64,000 bases of DNA, from contig AP025582.1 in the NCBI GenBank assembly GCA_022846075.1, positions 1,364,001 through 1,428,000 of the forward strand, in the 5' to 3' direction. Shown here piece by piece: positions 51,276 through 60,976 of the stretch. Numbering within the stretch: position 1 is the first letter of the stretch; each line of letters starts with the position of its first letter. The position numbers and the translations under genes were made by a program. The notes beneath the pieces were generated by a model, which made no database searches, was not told the origin of the DNA, and saw nothing but the letters and a program-made list of their open reading frames with translations. This DNA comes from Oscillospiraceae bacterium. GTDB taxonomy: Bacteria > Bacillota > Clostridia > Oscillospirales > Oscillospiraceae.

Positions 51276-53771
51276 ATGCTGCAAGGAAGCGAAGAACTGC
51301 GATTTTGTAAGGCGAGACGGGCGGCCATCGAGGGGGAGTTCTCCCACCTGAACCCGGAGCAGCGCAGGGCGGTGCTGGCCACCGAGGGTCCCCTCCTGCT
51401 GCTGGCGGGGGCGGGGAGCGGAAAGACCACCGTCCTCATCAACCGGGTGGCCAACCTGATGAAATACGGCCGTGGCTCCGACTGCGACGAGGTGCCCGGC
51501 TGGGTCACGGCGGAGGATCTGGCCTTTTTGGAGGACTACGCCGCCCACCCCACGGAAGAGGGGAGGGCGCGGGCCGAGCAGCTTTGCAAGGTAGACCCCG
51601 CCGTGCCCTGGTCCATCCTGGCCATTACCTTCACCAACAAGGCCGCTGGGGAGCTCAAGGATCGGCTGGAGCGGATGCTGGGTCCCTCGGCCAACGATAT
51701 CTGGGCCTCCACCTTCCACTCGGCCTGCTCCCGCATCCTGCGCCGGGACATCGACAAGCTGGGATACGACACCTCCTTCACCATTTACGATTCCGCCGAC
51801 GCCGAACGGGTGGTAAAGGACGCCATGAAGGATCTGCGAATGGACGAGAAGGCCTTTCCGCCCAAATCCATCCTGGGCTACATATCCAGGGCCAAGGACG
51901 CCATGAAGCTGGCCCGGGACTACGCCGAGGAGTGCGCCAAGTCGGGGGATTACCGGCTTCAGCGCATTGCCCAGGTGTATACCGAGTACGAAAAGCGGCT
52001 CAAGGCCGCCAACGCCCTGGACTTCGACGACCTCATCCTCCGCACCGTCCTGCTCCTTCGGCAAGACGAGGAGGTGCGGACCTACTACCAGCGAAAGTTC
52101 CGCTACGTGCTGGTGGACGAGTACCAGGACACCAACAACCTCCAGTACCAGCTGGCCTCCACCCTGGCCGGGGGCTACGAGAACTTCTGCGTGGTGGGCG
52201 ACGACGACCAGTCCATCTACCGCTTCCGGGGGGCCACCATCGAGAACATCCTCTCCTTTGAAAACCAGTATCACGGCTGCCGCACCATCCGGCTGGAGCA
52301 GAACTACCGCTCCACCCAGAACATCCTGGAGGCGTCCAACGCCGTCATCCGCAACAACCAGGGCCGGAAGGGGAAGGAGCTGTGGACCGACCAGGGGGCG
52401 GGGGACAAGGTACAGGTCTATACCGCCATGAACCAGGACGACGAGGCCCAGTACGTGGCCGCCCAGATCTTGGCCGGGTTCTCCGAGGGCCGACGCTGGA
52501 AGGATTTCGCCATCCTCTACCGGATGAACGCCCAATCCCGGGAGCTGGAAATGGCCATGAAGCGCAACGGCGTGCCCTACCGCATCATCGGCGGCACCCG
52601 GTTCTTCGACCGGGCGGAGGTCAAGGATATGCTGGCTTACCTGTGCGTGGTCAATAACCCTGGCGACGACCTGCGGCTCCAGCGGATCATCAATAACCCG
52701 CCCCGGGGCATCGGGGCTAAGACCGTGGAGACCGCCCAGATTTTGGCGGCCCGAAACGGCCTGTCCCTCTGGGAGGTGGTGAGCGACGCACGCCGCTATC
52801 CCGACCTCCAAAAGGCGGCCGCCAAGCTGGGGGCCTTCGCCGAGCTGATTCGGGGCCTTCGGAAGGCGGCGGGAGAGATGCCCCTTACCCAGTTCTACGA
52901 GGTCCTCTGCGCCGACAGCGGCTACGCCGTGGCCCTGGAGGCCAAGGACACAGTGGAGGACCGCACCCGGCTGGAGAACGTGCGGGAGCTGGGCTCCTCC
53001 ATTCAGAGCTATCTGGAAAACGCCGAGGAGCCGAGCCTCTCCGGCTTTTTGGATGAGATCGCCCTCTATACCGACCTGGACAACCACGACCCCAGCGAGG
53101 ACTGCTGTGTCATGATGACCATGCACTCGGCCAAGGGTCTGGAATTTCCCGTGGTCTTTGCCGTGGGCATGGAGGAGGGCATTTTCCCCGGGATGCGGGC
53201 CATCGGGGACGAGGAGGAGATGGAGGAGGAGCGGCGGCTGTGCTACGTGGCCATGACCCGGGCCAAGCAGCGGCTTCACATGACCTGCGCCGCCCAGCGG
53301 ATGCTCTACGGCCGCACCTCCGCCAACCGGCCCTCCCGGTTTTTGGGGGAGATCCCTCCCGAGCGGGTGGAGCGCTCCGGGCGCGGCCCCCTGTCCATGG
53401 GCTGCGAAGGGCGGCTCACCGAGAGCGACTGGCGGCCCGAGCGGGAGACGTACGGCGGGGGCGAAAAAAGGCCCCCGGTGGGCAGATACGCCTCCGGCAG
53501 GCCTTCTGCGCGCTATGATAAGGGGTACACCGCCCCGGCGGCGCCCAAGGTCCCCCCGGTCAAGCTCCCCGGGATCAACGCCCGTCCTCCCGCCGCGCCC
53601 CTCCCCGATTTTCAGAAGGGGGAGATGGTCCGGCACAAGGCCTTCGGCAAGGGCATGATCCTCTCCATCATGAAGATGGGGGGGGACGCACTGGTGGAGG
53701 TGGCCTTCGACAACGTGGGCACCAAGAAGCTGATGCTCAAGTCCGCCGCTCAGTATATGGAAAAGTTGTGA
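51276..53771 (+). CDS. pcrA: UvrD/PcrA-type 3'-5' DNA helicase
   Basis: An 831-residue superfamily-1A helicase for repair and replication restart. Motif I AGAGSGKTT (about 44-52), motif Ia ITFTNKAAGELK, motif II VDEYQDTN (about 279), motif III GDDDQSIYRFRGA, motif IV EQNYRSTQNI, motif V TMHSAKGLEF and motif VI YVAMTRAK are all intact. Compared with typical PcrA there are about 35 extra residues between motifs I and Ia. The disordered C-terminus ends in a PcrA-like Tudor-type domain (MVRHKAFGKGMILSI). Its 3' end overlaps the convergent HAD gene by 35 bp. Confidence 0.94.
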   Translation: MLQGSEELRFCKARRAAIEGEFSHLNPEQRRAVLATEGPLLLLAGAGSGKTTVLINRVANLMKYGRGSDCDEVPGWVTAEDLAFLEDYAAHPTEEGRARAEQLCKVDPAVPWSILAITFTNKAAGELKDRLERMLGPSANDIWASTFHSACSRILRRDIDKLGYDTSFTIYDSADAERVVKDAMKDLRMDEKAFPPKSILGYISRAKDAMKLARDYAEECAKSGDYRLQRIAQVYTEYEKRLKAANALDFDDLILRTVLLLRQDEEVRTYYQRKFRYVLVDEYQDTNNLQYQLASTLAGGYENFCVVGDDDQSIYRFRGATIENILSFENQYHGCRTIRLEQNYRSTQNILEASNAVIRNNQGRKGKELWTDQGAGDKVQVYTAMNQDDEAQYVAAQILAGFSEGRRWKDFAILYRMNAQSRELEMAMKRNGVPYRIIGGTRFFDRAEVKDMLAYLCVVNNPGDDLRLQRIINNPPRGIGAKTVETAQILAARNGLSLWEVVSDARRYPDLQKAAAKLGAFAELIRGLRKAAGEMPLTQFYEVLCADSGYAVALEAKDTVEDRTRLENVRELGSSIQSYLENAEEPSLSGFLDEIALYTDLDNHDPSEDCCVMMTMHSAKGLEFPVVFAVGMEEGIFPGMRAIGDEEEMEEERRLCYVAMTRAKQRLHMTCAAQRMLYGRTSANRPSRFLGEIPPERVERSGRGPLSMGCEGRLTESDWRPERETYGGGEKRPPVGRYASGRPSARYDKGYTAPAAPKVPPVKLPGINARPPAAPLPDFQKGEMVRHKAFGKGMILSIMKMGGDALVEVAFDNVGTKKLMLKSAAQYMEKL

Positions 53772-54411
53772 GGGCCTCTATGTAGGGGGTAAAGCCCTCC
53801 AAAGTCTGTACCGCGATCCGGCTGTTCCGTACCACGTCGTCCCAGCGTCCGGCGTAAAAGTCGTCGTAGACGCCCACCACGGTGAAGCCGGACTTGGTGG
53901 CGGCGGCGCAGTTGTCGGGGGCGTCCTCGAAGAGGACGCAGCGGCCGGAGGGGACGCCGAACCGCTCCGCCGCCATGGGATAGACCGCCGGGTCACGCTT
54001 CTCCAGGCCCGCCTCCTGGGCAAAGAAGAGGCCCTGGAAGTAGCCCTCCAGACCGTGGTGGGCCAGGGCGGCCCGGCACAGCTCGGGGAGGGAGGCGGTG
54101 AGGAGGGCCATGGGCTCGCCCTTGGCCCGGAGGGCATCCAGCAGCTCCAGCGCCCCCGGTTTCAGGGGGATGGTGTTGGCATAGGCGTCATAGGCCCTGT
54201 CCCGCCACTCCTCCATGATGTCCTCCGGATCCTCCCCCAGACCGTAGTGTTCCTTCGTGAACCGGGCGGCCGCCGGGAAGATGGAGTGGCTCACCATCTG
54301 GATGTACTCCGGTGTGGAGACCAGGCCCCGCTTGGAGAGGAACTCCTCGTCCACTTGGAGCCAGACGCCGTTGGAGTCGATGAGGGTGCCGTCCAGGTCG
54401 AAAAAGATCAT
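53737..54411 (-). CDS. HAD-superfamily phosphatase (beta-phosphoglucomutase-like)
   Basis: A 224-residue HAD hydrolase with a helical cap after motif I. Motif I FFDLDGTLIDS starts at residue 3, motif II is LLTAS near 103, the motif III lysine is in EKRDPAVYP near 138, and motif IV is FEDAPDN near 162. Substrate unknown; the class includes phosphoglycolate phosphatase and sugar phosphate mutases. GGGGAGG precedes the ATG. Its last 35 bp overlap the end of pcrA on the other strand. Confidence 0.85.
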   Translation of the reverse strand: MIFFDLDGTLIDSNGVWLQVDEEFLSKRGLVSTPEYIQMVSHSIFPAAARFTKEHYGLGEDPEDIMEEWRDRAYDAYANTIPLKPGALELLDALRAKGEPMALLTASLPELCRAALAHHGLEGYFQGLFFAQEAGLEKRDPAVYPMAAERFGVPSGRCVLFEDAPDNCAAATKSGFTVVGVYDDFYAGRWDDVVRNSRIAVQTLEGFTPYIEALTTFPYTERRT

Positions 54412-54469
54412 AGATAAAACCTCCCCACAGGCAGGCCCCGTGGGGGCCCAAAAAGTTTGAAGTATCGTG

Positions 54470-54541
54470 GGGCGGAATTAAATTCCGCCCCCGCTCCGCC
54501 GCATAAGCGGCATTGGCGGTTCTATAAATAGAACCGCCAGG
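54470..54541. repeat. Two inverted repeats between HAD gene and the glycosylase gene
   Basis: GGGGCGGAAT/ATTCCGCCCC around TAA (54470-54492) and GGCGGTTCTAT/ATAGAACCGCC around AA or AAAT (54514-54540), the second overlapping the glycosylase stop. Neither has a T tract on the minus strand; possibly mRNA 3'-end hairpins. Confidence 0.5.
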
Positions 54542-55112
54542 GGAAATCTGCCGCCTCCTCGGCGTAGTCGATGCCGATCCGCCGGCCCGTATGGATCGTT
54601 TCGGGCCGCTCCCCGCTGTCCAGCAGATACAGCTCGTCTCCCGAGAGGGAAAGGCCGTTCTGCTCAGTGGTAAAAGAAAGCCCTTTACAGAGTTTTCCCG
54701 GCCCGTTGAGGAAATTTTTCCTCTGGTAGGCCGACATTTCATGGGCTGTACAGCCAAACCGCTTGACGGAAATGGCGTCTGCGTCAGCCTGGGAGACCGG
54801 CTCACCGGCCCGGATGAGGACGGCGGCGGGCTCCCCCTCGGCCTCGGTGACGAAATTGAGGCAGTGGTACATACCGTAGATGAAATAGATATAGGCCGTC
54901 CCCGGCGGGGCGAAGAGGGTCTCGGTCCGCTTGGTCCGCTTATAGCCGTAGGCGTGGCAGGCCTTGTCCGACCGGCCCACGTAGGCCTCGGTTTCGGTGA
55001 TCCGCACCGTGAGGGGCACGCCGCCCCAGACCCGGACCAGATGTTTTCCCAGAAGCTCCCGGGCCACGGCCACCGTGTCCCGGTCGAAAAAATCGGAAGT
55101 CAGTTTTTCCAT
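54522..55112 (-). CDS. 3-methyladenine DNA glycosylase (AAG/Mpg type)
   Basis: A 196-residue base-excision enzyme of the mammalian-type alkyladenine glycosylase family (PF02245). ARELLGKHLVRV, ITETEAYVG with the catalytic glutamate near residue 42, YIYFIYGMYHCLNFVT with the intercalating tyrosine, LIRAGEP and NGPGKLCKGL are diagnostic. ATG 55112 has GAGGT six bases before it; ATG 55115 is adjacent. Divergent from the EamA transporter gene. Confidence 0.93.
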   Translation of the reverse strand: MEKLTSDFFDRDTVAVARELLGKHLVRVWGGVPLTVRITETEAYVGRSDKACHAYGYKRTKRTETLFAPPGTAYIYFIYGMYHCLNFVTEAEGEPAAVLIRAGEPVSQADADAISVKRFGCTAHEMSAYQRKNFLNGPGKLCKGLSFTTEQNGLSLSGDELYLLDSGERPETIHTGRRIGIDYAEEAADFPWRFYL

Positions 55113-55163
55113 CATGCCACCTCATTTGTATTATTCTATCATACCGAAAGGGCTGTGACAATC

Positions 55164-56075
55164 TTGAACGAGACCACCATGCGCCGCCTGGCGAAGCCCA
55201 TGCTCTTCGCCGCGGCCCTCATCTGGGGCTCCTCCTTCTTCATTATGAAGGGGGCCGTGGACGTGATCCCCACCTTCTTTCTCCTGGCCATCCGTTTCAC
55301 CGGCGGGGCGGTGCTGCTGGCCCTGATCTGCTGGAAAAAGTGGAAGGAATTTACCCCGGACTATCTGTGGCGGGGGGCCGTCATCGGCGGGTTCCTCTTT
55401 ACGGCCTACTCGGTGCAGACCTTCGGCATCATGTGGACCACGCCCTCCAACAACGCCTTTCTGACGGCGGTCTACTGCGTGCTGGTGCCCTTCCTCTACT
55501 GGCTGGTGGCCAAGCGGCGGCCGGACCGGTGGAACATCCTGGCGGCGGTCCTCTGTGTGACCGGGGTGGGGCTGGTGTCCCTGAACGGGGGCTTCCGCAT
55601 CACCGCCGGGGACGCGCTGACCCTGGTGGGGGCGCTGTTCTACGCCTCCCATATCGTGGCGGTGGCCAAGGTCTCCCCCGGAAAGGACATCTATCTGCTG
55701 ACGGTGTTTCAATTTGCCTTCGCCGCCCTCTTCGCCTGGATCGGCGGGTTTTTGTTCCAGGAGCTTCCCACCGCCGCCATCCTCAGCCCCGACCTGGTGC
55801 TCCAGATGGTCTATCTGACGGCGGTCTGCACCACCGTGGCCCTGCTGTTTCAAAACGTGGGTCAGGTCTGGTCCGACCCCTCCTCGGCGGCCATCATCCT
55901 GTCTTTGGAGTCGGTGTTCGGCGTATTGTTCTCGGTGATCTGCTACGGCGACCCGGTGACCCCCCGGCTGTTGGCCGGATTTGCCCTGATCTTCGTGGCG
56001 GTAGTTTGCTCCGAAACTAAGCTTTCCTTTCTGCGAAAAAGGGAGAGGGCGGGGGAGGAAGAACCCATCCCTTGA
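55164..56075 (+). CDS. EamA/DMT family transporter
   Basis: A 303-residue membrane protein with ten predicted segments in two EamA repeats: AAALIWGSSFFIMKGAV begins the first, GDALTLVGALFYASHIVAV the second. Substrate unknown; the family exports amino acids and metabolites. Start TTG 55164 (MNETTMRRLAKP) is preferred; GTG 55155 and ATG 55179 are alternatives, and the upstream open frame inside the divergent glycosylase gene is antisense. The stop codon lies within the promoter of the T-box unit. Confidence 0.85.
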   Translation: MNETTMRRLAKPMLFAAALIWGSSFFIMKGAVDVIPTFFLLAIRFTGGAVLLALICWKKWKEFTPDYLWRGAVIGGFLFTAYSVQTFGIMWTTPSNNAFLTAVYCVLVPFLYWLVAKRRPDRWNILAAVLCVTGVGLVSLNGGFRITAGDALTLVGALFYASHIVAVAKVSPGKDIYLLTVFQFAFAALFAWIGGFLFQELPTAAILSPDLVLQMVYLTAVCTTVALLFQNVGQVWSDPSSAAIILSLESVFGVLFSVICYGDPVTPRLLAGFALIFVAVVCSETKLSFLRKRERAGEEEPIP

Positions 56076-56100
56076 CTTTTTGGCATCTTTCACATATACT
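56072..56100 (+). promoter_or_regulatory. Promoter of the T-box/valS unit
   Basis: TTGACT (56072-56077), 17 bp, TATACT (56095-56100); overlaps the stop codon of the EamA gene. Confidence 0.75.
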
Positions 56101-56106
56101 AGAAAA

Positions 56107-56341
56107 GTTCAAAGGCAGAGAAGGGGAGCAGTACGCCCCAGGGGAAGCGGAGAGAGGGACCGGTTGGTGCAAGGTCCCGTGACCCTGTCGCGGAAGTCGC
56201 CCCGGAGCCGCCGGCCTGAATTGGAGTAAGGCCGGACGTATCCCACGTTACGGGCAGAGCGCGGGCGTTTTGCGCCCGAATTCAGGTGGTACCGCGGATT
56301 TGATTCGCCCTGAGGCCGAGAGGCCTCAGGGCGTTTTTTGC
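56107..56341 (+). ncRNA. T-box riboswitch, valine specifier
   Basis: The leader shows T-box elements in order: AGAGAGGG and GGTTGGTGCAAGG in stem I, a specifier-loop sequence GGAA-GTC-GCC with Val codon GTC at 56196-56198, and the conserved antiterminator GGTGGTACCGCGG (56285-56297). The terminator CGCCCTGAGGCC/GGCCTCAGGGCG plus TTTTTT (56306-56340) follows. Uncharged tRNA-Val should stabilise the antiterminator and switch on the downstream genes, which end with valS. Confidence 0.93.
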
Positions 56342-56354
56342 GGGGAGGGACAAG

Positions 56355-56873
56355 ATGCGCTTTCAATTCAAACTGACCTATGCCTTTGAGGACCTGCTGG
56401 TGCTCAACCGGGTGGTGCGAAAGACCTACCGGCGGCGGCCCGCCAGACTCATCAGGGGCTTTTGCTTCCTGTTGGGCGCGCTGTGCGTGCCGGCGGGCGG
56501 GGTTCTGCTGTACCTCGGGGAGACGGCCATGGGTCTTTTGGGCCTGCTTGTGAGCCTGGTGCTCCTGGCGCAGTCCGTCTGGTACGACCGGATCAACGCC
56601 TGGACCACCCGGCGGCTGCTGCTGAAGGACACGGGGGAGATCACCGTGACGCTGGAGGAGGACGGGATACGGGAGCGGAGCTTGAAGGGGGAGGGATTCT
56701 ACCCCTATGAGGCTGTCATTGGCGGGTTTGCCTGTCGGGGGCGGTATCTGCTTTTTCTGGATAAGAAACACGGCGCGATTTTGCCGGAGCGGGCCATCAC
56801 CGAGGGAGACCCGGCGGCGCTGGGCGTCTGGCTTGCGGAGAAATTGGGAAAAGAAATCACGGAAGTTTGCTGA
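56355..56873 (+). CDS. YcxB-like membrane protein (first copy)
   Basis: A 172-residue protein with two membrane segments (about 35-53 and 57-75) followed by a cytoplasmic beta-rich domain: EITVTLEEDGIRERSLKGEGFYPYEAV split over about 95-121, then GRYLLFLDKKHGAILPERAI. This is the YcxB-like layout (two TM plus PH-like domain). It is the first gene after the T-box terminator, with GGGGAGGG before the ATG, and is followed after 11 bp by a similar gene. Function unknown. Confidence 0.7.
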   Translation: MRFQFKLTYAFEDLLVLNRVVRKTYRRRPARLIRGFCFLLGALCVPAGGVLLYLGETAMGLLGLLVSLVLLAQSVWYDRINAWTTRRLLLKDTGEITVTLEEDGIRERSLKGEGFYPYEAVIGGFACRGRYLLFLDKKHGAILPERAITEGDPAALGVWLAEKLGKEITEVC

Positions 56874-56884
56874 GGAGGTTGAAC

Positions 56885-57406
56885 ATGGAGTTTCTGGTAA
56901 AAACTAACCTGGGCACCACAGAGATCATGGCCTATCAGAAGATTACGGGCAAGACGGTGCAGAAGGTGAAAATGACGGCCCTCCACTGGGGGCTGATCGG
57001 ATTCGGCCTGCTGGGGCTCACGGCCAGCGGCGCGGCCTTGAGCGTCGCCCGGGGAGGGGCCGGAGCGGTCCTGGGCATTGCCCTCAGCATGCTGGCCTTT
57101 GTCTGGGGCGTCAACTGGTACCGCTACCTGACCTTCAAGACCGCCCGGCGGCTTCCCGCCGAGTTCGAGCAGAAGTTTTACTTTGACGACACCAGCATGG
57201 TGGCCCAGGGCGGCACGGAGAAGGTGGTCCACCAATACGGCGAGTTCCGGGACCTGGCGGAGACGGAGGACTACTTCGTCCTCTTCCTGCACAAGGGGGC
57301 CGGATATATCCTGGACAAAAAGGGTTTTCTCACCGGCACCCCGGCCCAGTTCGGGGAATTTATCAAAGAAAAGACGGGGAAGGACATTCCCTTCGTGAAG
57401 ATTTAA
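56885..57406 (+). CDS. YcxB-like membrane protein (second copy)
   Basis: A 173-residue protein of the same plan as the preceding one: basic KITGKTVQKVKM, two membrane segments (about 34-53 and 58-78), then a beta-rich domain with FYFDDTSMVAQGG and YFVLFLHKGAGYILDKKGF. Sequence similarity between the two is low but layout and the D-K-K-G turn agree, suggesting an old duplication or heteromeric pair. GAGGAGG precedes ATG 56885. It lies 17 bp before valS without an intervening terminator. Confidence 0.7.
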   Translation: MEFLVKTNLGTTEIMAYQKITGKTVQKVKMTALHWGLIGFGLLGLTASGAALSVARGGAGAVLGIALSMLAFVWGVNWYRYLTFKTARRLPAEFEQKFYFDDTSMVAQGGTEKVVHQYGEFRDLAETEDYFVLFLHKGAGYILDKKGFLTGTPAQFGEFIKEKTGKDIPFVKI

Positions 57407-57423
57407 GACAGGAGTGAACCGAT

Positions 57424-60060
57424 ATGGCAAAGGAATTGCCGAAGGCATATGAACCCCAGGAGGTGGAGCGGCGCATTTATGAGATGTGGGAAAAGGGCGG
57501 CTGCTTCGAGGGGCACCGGGACCCCGATAAAAAGCCCTTTACCATCGTCATGCCGCCCCCCAACGTCACCGGGCAGCTCCACATGGGCCACGCCATGGAC
57601 TGCACCCTTCAGGACATCCTGACCCGCTTCAAGCGTATGGAGGGCTACGCCGCGCTGTGGGTCCCCGGCACCGACCACGCCGGCATCGCCACCCAGATCA
57701 AGGTGGAGGAGGCCCTCCGGGAGAACGAGGGGCTGACCCGCTACGACCTGGGCCGGGAGAAGTTCCTGGAGCGGGTGTGGGACTGGAAGGCCAAGTACGG
57801 CGCCCGCATCGTGGAGCAGCAGAAGAAGCTGGGCGTGTCCTGCGATTGGTCCCGGTCCCGGTTCACCATGGACGAGGGCCTCAGCAAGGCCGTGCGGCAC
57901 GTGTTCGTGAGCCTTTACAACAAGGGGCTTATCTACAAGGGCTCCCGCATCATCAACTGGTGCCCCCACTGCGTCACCGCCCTCTCCGACGCCGAGGTGG
58001 AGTACAAGGACAAGCCCGGGCACCTGTGGCACATCCGCTACCCCATCCAGGGGGAGAAGGACCGCTGGGTCATCGTGGCCACCACCCGGCCCGAGACCAT
58101 GCTGGGGGACACCGGCGTGGCCGTGAACCCCGCCGACGAGCGGTACAGGGACATCGTGGGCAAGACCTGCGTCCTGCCCCTGGTGGGCCGGGAGATGCCC
58201 ATCGTGGCCGACGAGTACGTGGACATGTCCTTCGGCACCGGCTGCGTGAAGATGACCCCCGCCCACGACCCCAACGATTTCGAGGTGGGCCTGCGGCAGC
58301 ATTTGGAGACCATCCGGGTGCTGGACGACAACGGGAAGGTGGTGGAGGGCTACGGCCGGTATTCCGGCATGGACCGCTACGAGGCCCGGAAGGCCATCGT
58401 GGCCGACCTGGAGGAGCAGGGCTACCTTGTGAAGGTGGAGGCCCACCAGCACAACGTGGGCACCTGCTACCGCTGCCACAACGACGTGGAGCCCCTCATC
58501 TCCGCCCAGTGGTTCGTGAAGATGGAGCCTTTGGCGAAAGAGGCCCTGCGGGTGGTGAAGGACGGGGAGACCAAGTTCGTCCCCGACCGGTTCTCCAAGA
58601 CCTATATCAACTGGATGGAGAACGTGCGGGACTGGTGCATCTCCCGGCAGCTTTGGTGGGGCCACCGCATCCCCGCCTGGCAGTGCGACGACTGCGGGGA
58701 GATGACGGTCTCCGAGACCGACCCCACCGAGTGCGCCCACTGTCACGGCAAGCACATCCACCAGGAGGAGGACGTGCTGGACACCTGGTTCTCCTCCGCC
58801 CTGTGGCCCTTCTCCACCCTGGGCTGGCCCGAGGAGACCGAGGACTTCAAGTACTTTTACCCCACCGACGTGCTGGTCACCGGCTACGACATCATCTTCT
58901 TCTGGGTGGCCCGGATGATTTTCTCCGGGTGCGAGCACACGGGGAAGCCGCCCTTCCACACGGTGCTCATCCACGGTTTGGTGCGGGACGACAAGGGGCG
59001 GAAGATGTCCAAGTCCCTGGGCAACGGGGTGGACCCCCTGGTGGTGGCCGAGGAGTACGGCGCCGACGCCCTGCGCTTCAACCTGGTCACCGGCAATTCC
59101 CCGGGAAATGATATGCGCTTCCTCCCCGAGCGGTGCGAGGCCATGCGGAATTTTGCCAACAAGATCTGGAACGCCAGCCGGTTTGTCCAGATGAACCTGA
59201 CCATCGACCATGTGGAGCTGCCGAAGGAGCTGACCAACGAGGACAAGTGGATCTTGTCCAAGCTCAACGACCTCATCCCCGACATGACCACCAATATGGA
59301 CAGCTACGAGCTGGGGGTGGCCGCCCAGAAGGTCTACGACTTCATCTGGGACGACTACTGCGACTGGTATATCGAGTTCACCAAGGCCCGGCTCCAGGGG
59401 GAGGACCAGGGGGCCAAGGAGCAGGCCCAGCAGGTGCTTTGCTACGTGCTCACCGAGACCTTGAAACTTCTTCACCCCTTCATGCCCTTCCTCACCGAGG
59501 AGATCTGGCAGGCCCTTCCTCACGAGGGGGATTACCTGATGCTCCAGAAGTGGCCCGAGCGCCGCGCCGACCTGGAGTTCCCCGCGGAGGAGAAGGCCGT
59601 GGACCTGCTCATCGACGCCATCCGGGCCGTCCGGGGCAAGCGGGCCGAGCTCAATGTGCCCCCCTCCAAGAAGGCCCACCTCACCGTCTCCACCGGGGAG
59701 ATAGACGTGTTTACCCAGGGCATCCCCCTGCTGAAGCGGCTGGCCTACGCCAGCGAGGTGACCGTGGTGGGTGTGACCGAAGCCCCCGAGGGGGAGAAGG
59801 GGATGACCAGTGTCATCACCCCCGTGGCCCGGGTGTTCATGCCCATGGCCGAGCTGGTGGACCTGGAGAAGGAGAAGGCCCGCATCCAGAAGGAGCTGGA
59901 GCAGAAGAAAAAGGCTCTGGCCGGTCTGGAGAGCAAGCTGTCCAACCCCGCCTTCCTCAGCAAGGCCCCCGAGAGCGTGGTGGCCGCCGAACGGGAGCGG
60001 GCCGACACCCTGCGGGCATTGATGACGAAATTGGAGGAATCTGCCGCTTCTTTGTCCTAA
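57424..60060 (+). CDS. valS: Valyl-tRNA synthetase
   Basis: An 878-residue class I synthetase. [15 protein letters not shown] carries the HIGH-type motif (about 41-55), [15 protein letters not shown] marks the editing domain, and [15 protein letters not shown] the KMSKS loop (about 525-540). An anticodon-binding domain follows, and the C-terminal ~65 residues form the coiled coil typical of ValRS ([17 protein letters not shown]). It is the last gene of the T-box-controlled unit, agreeing with the GTC specifier. Confidence 0.97.
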   Translation: MAKELPKAYEPQEVERRIYEMWEKGGCFEGHRDPDKKPFTIVMPPPNVTGQLHMGHAMDCTLQDILTRFKRMEGYAALWVPGTDHAGIATQIKVEEALRENEGLTRYDLGREKFLERVWDWKAKYGARIVEQQKKLGVSCDWSRSRFTMDEGLSKAVRHVFVSLYNKGLIYKGSRIINWCPHCVTALSDAEVEYKDKPGHLWHIRYPIQGEKDRWVIVATTRPETMLGDTGVAVNPADERYRDIVGKTCVLPLVGREMPIVADEYVDMSFGTGCVKMTPAHDPNDFEVGLRQHLETIRVLDDNGKVVEGYGRYSGMDRYEARKAIVADLEEQGYLVKVEAHQHNVGTCYRCHNDVEPLISAQWFVKMEPLAKEALRVVKDGETKFVPDRFSKTYINWMENVRDWCISRQLWWGHRIPAWQCDDCGEMTVSETDPTECAHCHGKHIHQEEDVLDTWFSSALWPFSTLGWPEETEDFKYFYPTDVLVTGYDIIFFWVARMIFSGCEHTGKPPFHTVLIHGLVRDDKGRKMSKSLGNGVDPLVVAEEYGADALRFNLVTGNSPGNDMRFLPERCEAMRNFANKIWNASRFVQMNLTIDHVELPKELTNEDKWILSKLNDLIPDMTTNMDSYELGVAAQKVYDFIWDDYCDWYIEFTKARLQGEDQGAKEQAQQVLCYVLTETLKLLHPFMPFLTEEIWQALPHEGDYLMLQKWPERRADLEFPAEEKAVDLLIDAIRAVRGKRAELNVPPSKKAHLTVSTGEIDVFTQGIPLLKRLAYASEVTVVGVTEAPEGEKGMTSVITPVARVFMPMAELVDLEKEKARIQKELEQKKKALAGLESKLSNPAFLSKAPESVVAAERERADTLRALMTKLEESAASLS

Positions 60061-60106
60061 GCGGAGAAAAAGAACAAATTTGAACAATTTTGTCACACAT
60101 TTGTTG

Positions 60107-60135
60107 TTGTGCTTTGGCCCGGAGACGGATACAAT
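60107..60135 (+). promoter_or_regulatory. Promoter of the lipoprotein gene
   Basis: TTGTGC (60107-60112), 17 bp, TACAAT (60130-60135). Upstream, AACAAAT (60073 region) and ATTTGTT (60099 region) form an AT-rich inverted repeat of unknown role. Confidence 0.5.
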
Positions 60136-60180
60136 AGCGTACAAGGCGCGGTGTATCCGCCTGAAGGAGGGGCGCTGCTC

Positions 60181-60948
60181 ATGAAGAAAAAATGGATCCT
60201 GCTCTCCGCCGCTTTGGCAGTGGCCCTGTCCGGGTGCGGCCCCCGGGCGGCGGAAGAGACGCCGCCTGCCGCGGTCTCGTCCGCTCCGCCGGCGGTCCCC
60301 ACCGTGATGGTCACGGTCCGGCCCACGCAGACGCCGCTGGCCGAGAGCCCGGAGGAGACGGAAAAACCGGTGCGCCCCACCGCCGGCGCTCCCGTCGTCA
60401 CCACGCCGGAACCGACCCTTCAGCCGGAGCCCACCCCTTCGCCGGAGCCGCCGGACGTGCCCACGGACGAGGCGGTGCTGCTGGCCTACCGCCAGGCGGC
60501 GGAAGCCTACAACTGGTTCGTGATGGCCACCCTGCCCGGGGATCAGACTGACCAGCGGGAGGTGGACGGGATCGTCTACACCCGTGTGGACGATCCCCGT
60601 TTCGCTACGTTGGACAACCTGCGGGGCTATTTGAAGAGCCTCTTTTCAGACGAGCTGGTGGATGCCCTTTTACCCACCGGAGGGACCCAGTATGTGGATC
60701 TGGACGGGGCCCTCTATGTCCAGGAGGGGGCCCGGGGAGCCGACATCACCAAGGGAGGGGTCACTCTGATCGTGCTCTGGCCCGAGGAGGCCGCCCCCGT
60801 CGGCTGTACCGTACAGGCCACCGTGGAAGTGGTGGAGTGGAGCGAGGACATGCTGACCAGCACAGTGGTGGGCCAGGAGACCTATTCCTTCCCCTACCAG
60901 AAAGTGGGCGAGAAATGGGTCTTTACCCAATTTGAATCCATATTCTGA
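60181..60948 (+). CDS. Lipoprotein with IseA-like domain
   Basis: A 255-residue predicted lipoprotein: MKKKWILLSAALAVALSGC with the lipobox LSGC (Cys19). A Pro/Thr/Glu-rich linker covers about 22-98 (PEPTLQPEPTPSPEPPD). The C-terminal domain begins AYRQAAEAYNWFVMATLPGD and has VDDPRFATLDNLRGYLKSLF and YVDLDGALYV, which resembles the IseA/YoeB family that inhibits D,L-endopeptidases in Bacillus. A role in controlling wall hydrolysis is inferred from that similarity. GAAGGAGGGG precedes the ATG. Confidence 0.7.
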   Translation: MKKKWILLSAALAVALSGCGPRAAEETPPAAVSSAPPAVPTVMVTVRPTQTPLAESPEETEKPVRPTAGAPVVTTPEPTLQPEPTPSPEPPDVPTDEAVLLAYRQAAEAYNWFVMATLPGDQTDQREVDGIVYTRVDDPRFATLDNLRGYLKSLFSDELVDALLPTGGTQYVDLDGALYVQEGARGADITKGGVTLIVLWPEEAAPVGCTVQATVEVVEWSEDMLTSTVVGQETYSFPYQKVGEKWVFTQFESIF

Positions 60949-60976
60949 CAGAATCTACAATTCAGACGCGCTATAA

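Noticed and set aside
54591-55163. N-terminal extension of the EamA transporter
   Set aside because: The extension is antisense to the glycosylase gene, which has intact catalytic motifs; the hydrophobic transporter sequence begins only after 55164.
57403-60144. A 913-residue minus-strand frame opposite valS
   Set aside because: Same reason: antisense artefact of high GC with no recognisable motifs.
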